In this document: piece after piece, positions 16,888 through 24,130 of the stretch
Numbering within the stretch: position 1 is the stretch's first letter
Layout: each line of letters starts with the position of its first letter
DNA from: Novosphingobium sediminis
Lineage (GTDB): Bacteria; Pseudomonadota; Alphaproteobacteria; Sphingomonadales; Sphingomonadaceae
Length of the DNA: 64,000 nt
Assembly: GCF_007991615.1 (NCBI RefSeq)
Contig: NZ_BJYR01000023.1
Location: 22,043-86,042 of the forward strand
Direction of reading: 5' to 3'
Program-made: the position numbers and the translations under genes
The notes under the pieces: model-generated
What the model saw: only the letters and a program-made list of their open reading frames with translations
The model's database searches: none
What the model was told of the DNA's origin: nothing

Positions 16888-18045
16888 GTGCCAGCCATTG
16901 ACGTACCGCAGCCTGCCTTCATGGAAGACGACGAACTGCGCCTGTTCGCGGATGCAGTCGATCAGTTCCTGCGCAAATGGGCCGGGCCCGCCCAGACTGC
17001 GGCATGGCGTGATGAAGGCATGGTGCCGCGGGCGCTCTGGCGCGAAGCTGGCGAGGCGGGGCTGCTCGGCGCTTCGCTGCCGGCTGAATACGGCGGCAGC
17101 GGCGGCGATTTCCGCTTCGATGTCGTGGTGATGCAGGCGCTTGGCCGCCACAACGCGCTGAACTTTGCGGTTCCGCTCCATGCGGCGGTGATCGCGCCCT
17201 ATATCGCGCAGTATGGCACCGAGGCGCAGCGGCGACGCTACTTGCCGTCTGCCGCGAGCGGGGAACGCATTCTCGCCATTGCGATGACCGAACCCGCTGC
17301 CGGGTCGGACTTGCAGGGCATGAAGACCACCGCCCGGCGCGAGGGCGATCACTATGTCATCAACGGTCAGAAGACCTTCATCTCGAACGGCCTCGTCGCC
17401 GAGACGGTGATCGTGGCCGCCAAGACCGATCCGGCAGCGAGGGCCAAGGGCATCTCGCTGTTCATCGTCGATACCGATACGCCCGGTTTCGCGCGCGGTC
17501 CGGCGCTGCACAAGCTCGGGCAGGGCGGACGCGATACCGCTGAACTGTTCTTCTCGGACATGGTGGTGCCGGTCGATTGCCTGCTTGGCCGCGAAGGCGG
17601 GGGCTTTGCCATGCTGATGGACAAGCTGCCGCAAGAGCGGCTGGTGATCGCCTGGCAGGCAATGGCGATGATCGAGGCCGCGCTCGAAACGACGGTTGCC
17701 TATGTCAAGCAGCGCAGAGCCTTCGGCAAGGCGCTGTTCGACTTTCAGAACACGCAGTTCAAGCTTGCAGAGTGCAAGACGCAGGCGACCATCGCCAAGG
17801 TCTTCCTCCACGATTGCACCGAAAAGCTGCTGCAAGGCCGGCTCGACGCCGCAACCGCCTCGATGGCCAAGTACTGGATCACCGAGGCGCAGGCGAAGAT
17901 CATCGATGAGTGCCTGCAGCTGCACGGGGGCTACGGCTACATGGCCGAATACCCGATCTCCGACATGTACCGCGATGCCCGCGGCTACCGCATCTATGGC
18001 GGCACCAATGAAATCATGAAGTTGCTGATCGCGCGGTCGATCTAG
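16888..18045 (+). CDS. Acyl-CoA dehydrogenase
   Basis: The chosen start is GTG 16888, with GGGA nine bases upstream, giving 385 residues. ATG 16921 (MEDDELRLF) is the main alternative, and the open frame back to 16762 is not family-like. Motifs are LPAEYGGSGGDFRFD, IAMTEPAAGSDLQGMKTTARR, VINGQKTFISNGLVAE, RRAFGKALFDFQNTQFKLAE and a C-terminal YGYMAEYPISDMYRDARGYRIYGGTNEIMK. This is the classical short/medium-chain acyl-CoA dehydrogenase type with a complete active site, including the Gly-Gly-Thr-Asn-Glu-Ile tail. It begins a block that continues into the thiolase remnant, 17 bp downstream. Confidence 0.88.
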   Translation: MPAIDVPQPAFMEDDELRLFADAVDQFLRKWAGPAQTAAWRDEGMVPRALWREAGEAGLLGASLPAEYGGSGGDFRFDVVVMQALGRHNALNFAVPLHAAVIAPYIAQYGTEAQRRRYLPSAASGERILAIAMTEPAAGSDLQGMKTTARREGDHYVINGQKTFISNGLVAETVIVAAKTDPAARAKGISLFIVDTDTPGFARGPALHKLGQGGRDTAELFFSDMVVPVDCLLGREGGGFAMLMDKLPQERLVIAWQAMAMIEAALETTVAYVKQRRAFGKALFDFQNTQFKLAECKTQATIAKVFLHDCTEKLLQGRLDAATASMAKYWITEAQAKIIDECLQLHGGYGYMAEYPISDMYRDARGYRIYGGTNEIMKLLIARSI

Positions 18046-18062
18046 CGCGTGGAGGATCCGAA

Positions 18063-18194
18063 ATGGCCGAACCCCTTATCATCGATGCTGTCCGCAAGCC
18101 CATGGCCCGGGGCAAGCCGGGTGGCCGCTACGGGCTCCAGACGATGTGCGAGGCCGGCGGCATGGCCAACGCGGCGATCATTGAACGCCTGTAG
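18063..18194 (+). pseudogene. Internally deleted acetyl-CoA C-acyltransferase (thiolase), first ~21 codons joined to last ~22
   Basis: A 43-codon frame starts at ATG 18063 behind GGAGG (18051-18055) and ends at TAG 18194. Its first part, MAEPLIIDAVRKPMARGKPGG, is the typical thiolase N-terminus. Its last part, RYGLQTMCEAGGMANAAIIERL, is the highly conserved thiolase C-terminus, whose Cys-Glu-x-Gly-Gly lies at the second active-site cysteine. A full enzyme has about 380-400 residues, so roughly 340 codons including the nucleophilic cysteine and the GHP-His motif are missing, and the join is in frame. It cannot be an active thiolase. It sits between an acyl-CoA dehydrogenase and an SDR, where a thiolase would be expected. 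Confidence 0.85.
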
Positions 18195-18207
18195 AAGGAG
18201 AGAGCAA

Positions 18208-18972
18208 GTGGAGATTAACGGAATTGGTGCGCTGGTGACCGGCGGAGCATCGGGGCTGGGCCGGGCCAGCGCGGAGCGGCTCGCACGATTGGGTGCCAAA
18301 GTCACTATCGTCGATTTGCCGACCTCGCGCGGCGAGGAGGTGGCACGCGAGATCGGCGGCGGCGTCCAGTTCGTGGCAGCCGATATCACCGACGCAGCGG
18401 CAATGCAGGCGGCGGTTGACGCAGCGATCGCACAGGCGCCGCTGAGGGCAGTGGTGCACTGTGCAGGTCGGGGCCACACCATGCGGGTGATCGACCGCGA
18501 GGGGAATCCGGGCTCGCTGGAGCATTTCGAGGGCGTGATCCGCACCAACCTGATCGGTAGCTTCAACGTCCTGCGGCTGGCGGCAGCGGCGATGGCCCGC
18601 AACGAGCCGTTGGATGGTGATCGCGGGGTCGTGATCATGACGGCTTCGGTCGCGGCATATGAGGGGCAGATCGGGCAGATCCCTTATGCGTCCTCCAAGG
18701 CTGGCATTGTCGGCATGACGATCGTGGCGGCACGCGATCTGGCGAGCAAGGCGATCCGGGTCTGCACCATCGCGCCCGGTCTGTTCGATACGCCGCTGCT
18801 GGCGCGATTGTCCGAAGAGGTGAAAGCCTCGCTCGCGAAATCGGTGCCGCATCCACCACGGCTGGGGACGCCGGCCGAGTATGCCCTCATGGCGACGCAG
18901 ATCATCGAGAACCCGTTGCTCAACGGCGAGACGATCCGGCTCGATGGAGCGCTGCGCATGGCGCCGCGCTGA
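18208..18972 (+). CDS. Short-chain dehydrogenase, 3-hydroxyacyl-CoA dehydrogenase (HSD10-like)
   Basis: The 254-residue protein starts at GTG 18208, with AAGGAGAG beginning at the thiolase-remnant stop. SDR motifs are ALVTGGASGLGRASAERL (cofactor), DLPTSRGEEVA (Asp for NAD preference), VHCAGRGHTM in place of NNAG, ASVAAYEGQIGQIPYASSKAGI (Ser, Tyr and Lys) and RVCTIAPGLFDTPLL. The end RLDGALRMAPR and the overall pattern resemble human HSD17B10-type 3-hydroxyacyl-CoA dehydrogenases, which often neighbour a thiolase in beta-oxidation modules. It appears intact, unlike the genes on both sides of it. Confidence 0.86.
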   Translation: MEINGIGALVTGGASGLGRASAERLARLGAKVTIVDLPTSRGEEVAREIGGGVQFVAADITDAAAMQAAVDAAIAQAPLRAVVHCAGRGHTMRVIDREGNPGSLEHFEGVIRTNLIGSFNVLRLAAAAMARNEPLDGDRGVVIMTASVAAYEGQIGQIPYASSKAGIVGMTIVAARDLASKAIRVCTIAPGLFDTPLLARLSEEVKASLAKSVPHPPRLGTPAEYALMATQIIENPLLNGETIRLDGALRMAPR

Positions 18973-19000
18973 CGGGCTCTCAAATCGGGAGGAAACGGCC

Positions 19001-19219
19001 TTGGGCAGCTTGCAGGGAAAAGTGATCGCCATCAGTGGCGGCGCGCGCGGGATGGGCGCTGCCGAGGCGCGGTTGTTCGTGGCCGAAGGCGCACAAGTGA
19101 TGATCGGCGATATCCGTGAGGCCGAAGGCAGGGCGCTGCTGGTGCGGTTCCTGATCTCGGACGAAAGCGCATACATCTCTGGCGCTGACCATTCCATCGA
19201 CGGGGCCTCAACCGTTTGA
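19001..19219 (+). pseudogene. Internally deleted SDR gene (first ~46 codons joined to last ~26)
   Basis: A 72-codon frame starts at TTG 19001 behind GGGAGGAAA (18988-18996). The N-terminal part LGSLQGKVIAISGGARGMGA and AEARLFVAEGAQVMIGDIRE is a standard SDR cofactor-binding half. After about residue 46 the sequence jumps to LVRFLISDESAYISGADHSI, DGASTV, the standard SDR C-terminal end. The NNAG region, the catalytic Ser and YxxxK are all missing, about 170-180 residues, while the reading frame is kept through the join near 19135-19141. It cannot be catalytically active. This is the second gene in 1.2 kb with the same type of internal loss. Confidence 0.85.
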
Positions 19220-19396
19220 CGGCGAACTCTGCTGCCCATTCTTGCCTATGGCTGTCATGATCCAATGGAGAGCAGCGTAAAAACCCCGACAAATGCACGA
19301 TGTTTCGCGCAGGTGCAGAAAGGGGCAAGGTCTGATGCGCCCCCAATCATGGAGTGCGGCCTGCGTTAAGATAATAAACTTCCCAAGCATGGTGCG

Positions 19397-19418
19397 GCGA
19401 CCGGACGAAACCGGTCGC
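19397..19418 (+). promoter_or_regulatory. Hairpin in the presumed 5' leader of the TonB receptor gene
   Basis: A perfect 8-bp inverted repeat, GCGACCGG and CCGGTCGC, encloses ACGAAA. It ends 27 bp before the ATG at 19446 and just upstream of the strong GGGGGAGAGG ribosome site. An AT-rich stretch (TTAAGATAATAAAC near 19367) precedes it and may hold the -10 element. It could stabilise the message or bind a regulator. The rest of 19220-19445 shows no coding signal. Confidence 0.5.
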
Positions 19419-19445
19419 TGTTAGATATCAGGGGGAGAGGTCTCA

Positions 19446-21914
19446 ATGACCGTTTGCAGCACAAAGACAAAGCGCGGCCTTTTGACCGGCACTTGCATCG
19501 CGGTTCTGGCAGCACTGCCCGGCGCCGCGTTTGCCGAAGCCGCGACGACACCTGCCGCAACGGCAACCGAGACCGGCGGCATTCAGGATATCGTGGTGAC
19601 GGCGCGCAAGCGGTCGGAGAATGTCCAGACGATCCCGGTTTCGATCCGCGCGGTCGATGCCGCGATGATCCAGCGGCAGGATATCACCGGCCTTGAAAAA
19701 CTGGCCGCCAAGGCGCCCGAACTCATCATCGCGCGCTCGTCCAATGGCTCGGGCGCTTCGCTTACGATCCGCGGCGTCGGTTCGAACTTCTCGAGCGTCG
19801 GTGTCGAGCAATCGGTCGCCGTGATCGTCGACGGTGCCTACTATGGGCATGGCCGCACGATCGACGAAGGCTTCTTTGATCTCGCGCGGGTCGAAGTGCT
19901 CAAGGGGCCGCAGGCGCTGTTCTTCGGCAAGAACGCGACCGCTGGCGTGGTCTCGATCACCACTGCCGATCCCGGCAATTCGTTCGAAGGCATGGCGCGC
20001 ATCGGCTACGAATTCCGCTCGAAGTCGCTCTACGGCGAAGTCATGGCGTCCGGGCCCGTCAGTTCGACACTGGGTATCCGCTTGGCCGTGCGCGGTTCCA
20101 ACATGTTCGGTGGCTACACCAAGAACCTTGCCACCAATGCCTTCTACAACACGCTCGATATCGCGACCGGCGCGACAGCAGCGCTGCTGGCTACACCGGC
20201 GGACCGCGACCAGCCCGGCACTAAGGACCTGATCGGCCGCCTCACGCTGAAGTGGGCGCCGACCGAGAACCTCACCGATACGCTCAAGGTCAGCGGCACG
20301 CACAGCCGCGGCGGCGCTTCTGGTTTCAGCACGATCCTGGGCTGCGCCGGGCCGACCGGTCAGCGCAATCCCAATCTGGTGTGCGGTGCCAAGTTCACGA
20401 CCTACTTCAACAACCTGCCGAAGGAATACAAGGGCGCGACGGGCATCAAGGACAACGAGCTTTACAGCGACTACGATTCCTTCGCGATCAACAACACCTT
20501 CAACTACAAGCTCTCCGACGACGTGACCTTCACGACGGTTACCAACTACAACAAGAACAAGGTCCGCTATCTGCAGGACTACGGCCAGCAGAGCGACGCT
20601 GGCGTGTGGGCGGCGATCAATTCGAACTTCAAGGCTTTCTCCAATGAATCCCGCATCCTGACCTCGTTCGATGGTCCGGTGAACATCATGGTGGGCGCCT
20701 ACTATCAGACCACCGAACGCGAACATGACGAGTTCGTCAACTTCATCGGCCTGATCAACAGTGCAGCGGCACCCGGAGACAAGTACCTGGCGTTCACCAA
20801 GTTCTCGCACACCCATGGCGAGACGATCTCGGGCTTCGGTCAGGCGATCTGGAAAGTGATGCCCAACCTCGAGTTTGCGGGCGGCGTTCGCTATATTCAT
20901 GAAACCAAGCGGTCGAGCTTCTTTCAGCCCTACGTGAACCCGGCCCTTGCCGGCCTGTTCACGCCGCAGACCAGCGATCCTGCGACCACGCTCCGCGTCA
21001 ACCAGACGTTCGACAACTGGTCTCCTGAGGCGACGCTGACCTGGCGGCCCACCCCGAACGTGACGGTCTACGGTGCCTACAAGACAGGCTACAAGTCGGG
21101 CGGTTTCTCCAACAGCGGCATCCTTTCACCTGCTGACCCGCGCGGCGATGGCATGTCGTTCGGTCCGGAATCGGCCAAGGGCTTTGAAGGTGGGGTCAAG
21201 ACGACCCTGTTCGATCGTCAGCTGCGCTTCAACCTCGGCTTGTACACGTATACCTACAGCGGCCTGCAGGTCGATTACTTCGATCCGCTCTCGATCCGCT
21301 ACATCACCCGCAACGCCGGTTCCTCGCGCACGCGCGGCGTCGAGCTTGAGCTTGAGTACGTGCCGCGCGCTGTGGACGGACTTACGCTGCGCGGCACGCT
21401 GAATTACAACCGCTCGCGCTATGTCAATTTCCTCGCGCCGTGCTGGCAGGGGCAGTCGATCGGGCAAGGCTGCGTGCTGCAGCCGCTTCCAGGGCAGGCA
21501 GGCAACCAGCTGCTGCAGGAACTGGGCGGGGTGGCGACAGCGAACGCACCGCGGTGGACGGGCTCGGCAGGCGCCGAGTACGATGTTCCGGTTTCGGGTG
21601 ACATCCAGCTTGGTCTCAGTGCCGATTGGCGCTTCAGCAGCAGCTACAACTCATCGGCCTTTGATTCGCCGAACGGGTTTCAGAAGGCCTATTCGACCAT
21701 TGATGCTTCGATCCGTCTCCGGTCCGAGAAGGTCGGCTGGGAGTTCGCGGTCATCGGCAAGAACCTGACCAATATCCAGTACAAGACCGGCGTGTTCGAT
21801 ATCACCGGCACGGGCAGCGGCACGGGCACGGTGACTGGCGGCAAGCAGTCCGACACGTTCCTCCTCACCCAGCTGCCGCGGACTGTGCAGGTACAGGTTA
21901 CCTACCGGTTCTGA
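19446..21914 (+). CDS. TonB-dependent outer-membrane receptor
   Basis: The 822-residue protein starts with a signal peptide (TGTCIAVLAALPGAAFAEA). A TonB box-like IQDIVVTARKR is followed by a plug domain (SVRAVD-like SIRAVDAAMIQRQDITGLEKL, LTIRGVGSN, VAVIVDGAYYG, VEVLKGPQALFFGKNATAGVVSI) and a 22-strand barrel with many aromatic repeats. It ends VQVQVTYRF, the correct C-terminal Phe. This is the large sphingomonad receptor type that imports hydrophobic or aromatic substrates rather than siderophores. It is intact, has its own leader with a hairpin, and is followed by another strong hairpin, so it is probably a separate transcription unit embedded in the decayed region. The substrate is probably that of the catabolic island. 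Confidence 0.9.
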   Translation: MTVCSTKTKRGLLTGTCIAVLAALPGAAFAEAATTPAATATETGGIQDIVVTARKRSENVQTIPVSIRAVDAAMIQRQDITGLEKLAAKAPELIIARSSNGSGASLTIRGVGSNFSSVGVEQSVAVIVDGAYYGHGRTIDEGFFDLARVEVLKGPQALFFGKNATAGVVSITTADPGNSFEGMARIGYEFRSKSLYGEVMASGPVSSTLGIRLAVRGSNMFGGYTKNLATNAFYNTLDIATGATAALLATPADRDQPGTKDLIGRLTLKWAPTENLTDTLKVSGTHSRGGASGFSTILGCAGPTGQRNPNLVCGAKFTTYFNNLPKEYKGATGIKDNELYSDYDSFAINNTFNYKLSDDVTFTTVTNYNKNKVRYLQDYGQQSDAGVWAAINSNFKAFSNESRILTSFDGPVNIMVGAYYQTTEREHDEFVNFIGLINSAAAPGDKYLAFTKFSHTHGETISGFGQAIWKVMPNLEFAGGVRYIHETKRSSFFQPYVNPALAGLFTPQTSDPATTLRVNQTFDNWSPEATLTWRPTPNVTVYGAYKTGYKSGGFSNSGILSPADPRGDGMSFGPESAKGFEGGVKTTLFDRQLRFNLGLYTYTYSGLQVDYFDPLSIRYITRNAGSSRTRGVELELEYVPRAVDGLTLRGTLNYNRSRYVNFLAPCWQGQSIGQGCVLQPLPGQAGNQLLQELGGVATANAPRWTGSAGAEYDVPVSGDIQLGLSADWRFSSSYNSSAFDSPNGFQKAYSTIDASIRLRSEKVGWEFAVIGKNLTNIQYKTGVFDITGTGSGTGTVTGGKQSDTFLLTQLPRTVQVQVTYRF

Positions 21915-21924
21915 GGCTGCGTCA

Positions 21925-21958
21925 TGGCCGGTTGGTGCGCCCTTGCACTGGCCGGCCA
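21925..21958 (+). terminator. Strong stem-loop directly after the TonB receptor gene
   Basis: A 14-bp stem (21925-21938 with 21945-21958) encloses the loop GCCCTT. Eleven pairs are Watson-Crick and three are G-U wobbles in RNA. It begins 10 bases after the stop codon. There is no U-tract, so it may act as an mRNA 3' stabiliser or a Rho-assisted stop rather than a classical intrinsic terminator. Confidence 0.55.
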
Positions 21959-22013
21959 CTGACGGGGCACCTTTCAGCCGCGGTGCCGTGGCTCATGGGG
22001 AGGGCGACTGGCC

Positions 22014-22391
22014 ATGAAGGTCATGATCCTGCTGAAGCGCAAGGCCGGCATGAGCCATGCCGATTTCGTGGATCACTACGAAAACAGCCATGTCGTGCTG
22101 GCCCATCGCTATCTCGGCCATCTCTTCGTCGACTATCGCAGAAACTACCCGCTGCCGGTTCTGGAACAGGTCGGTGAGGAGCCCAACCCCGCAGTCGCCG
22201 ACAGTCCGTTCGATGCGATCACCGAAATCTGGCTGGAAGACCATGCAGCATGGCTCGAAATGCAGCGGATCATCGCTGACCCGGTGATCGGCAAGATCTT
22301 CATGGATGATGAGGAGCATTTCCTCGACCGCCCATCGCTGCGGATCTTTCCCTGCCATGAAGTCCATTCGCAAGCCGAGCGGGCTTCCTAA
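22014..22391 (+). CDS. EthD domain-containing protein
   Basis: The 125-residue protein has the EthD/dimeric alpha-beta barrel pattern: MKVMILLKRKAGMSHADFVDHYENSH at the N-terminus (given in outline: a first beta strand, then the F-x-x-x-Y-x-x-x-H helix), DAITEIWLEDHAAWLEM, and FMDDEEHFLDRPSLRIFPCHE at the end. EthD proteins are small and cofactor-free. They accompany P450 and aromatic degradation genes, and some catalyse decarboxylation or cyclisation. It is followed 60 bp later by a P450 remnant, which fits the usual EthD-P450 association. The gene itself looks intact. Its exact role is not known. Confidence 0.8.
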   Translation: MKVMILLKRKAGMSHADFVDHYENSHVVLAHRYLGHLFVDYRRNYPLPVLEQVGEEPNPAVADSPFDAITEIWLEDHAAWLEMQRIIADPVIGKIFMDDEEHFLDRPSLRIFPCHEVHSQAERAS

Positions 22392-22451
22392 TGAACGGTG
22401 TTGCGGGGCCGGGCGGCAGCAGGAGCCATTGGAGCCTTTGGGAGGCCTGCG

Positions 22452-22691
22452 ATGCAGGCGCCTGAAGTGGACGGTTTCTTCACGCAAGCTGCGCTCACCG
22501 ATCCCTTGCCGATGCTCGCCCAAGCGCGCCAGCACGACCCGGTGTTCCGTTCGCGCATGGCCGACGGTCAGGAAGGTTTTGTCGTAACGCGCTACGAGGA
22601 CATCAAGGCAGTCTATGCCAAGCGCCGCGAACCGCATGTTCTGGCGCACGCCTTCAAAGCGGTCCGCATCCGCTTCGATCCTGTGCATTGA
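22452..22691 (+). pseudogene. Internally deleted cytochrome P450 (79 codons left)
   Basis: A 79-codon frame runs from ATG 22452 behind GGGAGG (22440-22445). Residues 1-56 match the N-terminus of bacterial class I P450s: DGFFTQAALTDPLPMLAQAR, then HDPVFRSR and GFVVTRYEDIKAVYA. From about residue 57 it reads RREPHVLAHAFKAVRIRFDPVH and stops, which looks like the last beta-strand of a P450. The I-helix, the ExxR and the FGxGxHxCxG heme loop are missing, about 320 residues. As with the thiolase and SDR remnants, start and stop are retained in frame. It cannot bind heme. An intact P450 lies 1.4 kb away on the other strand. Confidence 0.7.
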
Positions 22692-22692
22692 T

Positions 22693-23259
22693 ATGGCCAG
22701 CGCTTCCGCCGAGAGACTGCTGAGCGGGCAAGCATGGAGCGACTTCTGCGACGTGCTCAAGATTGCCGGGCAGACCGTCGAGCGGTTTGATGATCTTGAC
22801 GAACTCGACCGCACCGAGTGGTTCCGCTGCCTGTCCCGCTACACCCGCGGGATGCTGGAACGCTACGTTGAGGCCGGCGATCGGAGTAGGCTGGAACTCG
22901 TCGAGATGGCGTGGCGGCATTCGATCAACTGCACTTCGCCGATGCAGGACCAGCTGTTTGCCGAGTTCGACCCGGAGCATGAGTACCGGCTGTTCGGCAA
23001 CCGGCGTGACTGTCCCTACATCGTGTTCATGGCGTGGACGCACCGCCAACCGAATGACTACGGGGCTCGCAATTGGGCGGAGGCCGGGCTTGAGGGGCTC
23101 AAGCAGTTTGATCCTGCCTGGCTTCCCGCCGTGGGCACTTTGCTCAGCGATGATGTCCATTGGATGACGTGGCCAAGATCTATCTCGACGACCTCGACAA
23201 GCCGGTGCGCAACGCGGTGGAAGAGGAGGCCTATCGCTCAGGCAGTCCGGTCGAGATGA
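22693..23259 (+). pseudogene. 3'-truncated gene, DUF1214-like N-terminal part
   Basis: The ATG at 22693 follows the P450-remnant stop by one base. Residues 1 to about 156 look coding: LLSGQAWSDFCDVLKIAGQT, LDRTEWFRCLSRYTRGMLE, then YRLFGNRRDCPYIVFMAW and GLKQFDPAWLPAVGTLLSDD. This resembles the N-terminal domain of proteins that carry a C-terminal DUF1214 domain, with moderate confidence. After about base 23160 this frame turns into rare codons, while the codon pattern of real coding sequence moves to another frame (the start of the sulfotransferase). The C-terminal 150-200 residues expected for the family are therefore missing, and the last ~30 codons to the TGA at 23259 are out-of-frame read-through. 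Confidence 0.6.
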
Positions 23260-24120
23260 CGGCCGAGGAGGTGCTCGCCGCCGCGGCGCAGCGCACCGGC
23301 CTTGATGATCGCGGGCCTGCCGCGTTCGGGTACGACACACCTCGTCAACATGCTTGCGGCAGACCCCCGGCTGCGATCTTCGCAGCTCTGGGAGATGTGC
23401 TTCCCGTTCCCACTGCCCGGCGAACAGCCCGGTCCGATCGAGCAAAGCCCGCGCTTCGAGATGACGAAGGAGATGTGGAAGAACAACAATGTGGTGCTGC
23501 CCTACATGGCGGCGATACATGAAATGCACCCCGACCATGTCCATGAGAACATCGAGTTCCAGGGCATGGATTTTAGTTCCTACCAGATCGAATGGCGTGC
23601 CCGAGTACCGCGCTGGAGCCACTATTACTTCGCCCACGACCAGACGCCGCACTATGCCTACGAGAAGAAGATGATGCAGGCGCTGACCTGGATGCGCGGG
23701 CCCAATCGCTGGCTGACCAAAGCTCCGCCGAACATGGAGAACCTCATCCCGCTGCACACCGTGTTTCCCGATGCGACCATCGTGATCACGCACCGCGATC
23801 CTGTGGCGGTGATCCGCTCCTCGCTCACCCTGCTTGCCTACTGGGTGGATGATTTCGCCTCGGTCATTGCCCGCGCGGCTGAGGACGGTGTGACATTCGA
23901 CATCGTGCAGGAATTTATCGATCCTGAAGGGACGGCCTTCGAGATTTATGTCGAGCGTGCAGGGCAGCCCAATCGGATCCTTGCTCAGCTTATGCTCGCC
24001 GGCCCTGTCGCTGCGCTCTACGACGGCGTGCGTGATGCGGCGCTAGGCTGGGACGGTTCAGATCCCATCCGCGACGCGCTGGACCTGCTTGGCGGCGCGC
24101 TCGACCTTCACCAAAGCTGA
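23160..24120 (+). pseudogene. Sulfotransferase family gene broken by an internal deletion and frame change near 23305
   Basis: From about 23160 to 23305 one frame encodes an N-terminal piece (YLDDLDKPVRNAVEEEAYR, then MTAEEVLAAAAQRTGLDD), typical of the region before the P-loop in bacterial sulfotransferases. At TTGATGATCGC the coding frame switches, and from 23305 to the stop at 24120 it encodes IAGLPRSGTTHLVNMLAADP (5'-PAPS-binding loop), LTKAPPNMENL, ATIVITHRDPVAVIRSSLTL (3'-phosphate binding) and the C-terminal helices. Roughly 70-80 residues between GLDD and the P-loop strand are absent. A shortened protein could still start at ATG 23305 with its P-loop at the very N-terminus, but normal function is doubtful. 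Family members transfer sulfate from PAPS to hydroxyl groups of lipids or xenobiotics. Confidence 0.7.
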
Positions 24121-24130
24121 GGCCCGCGCT

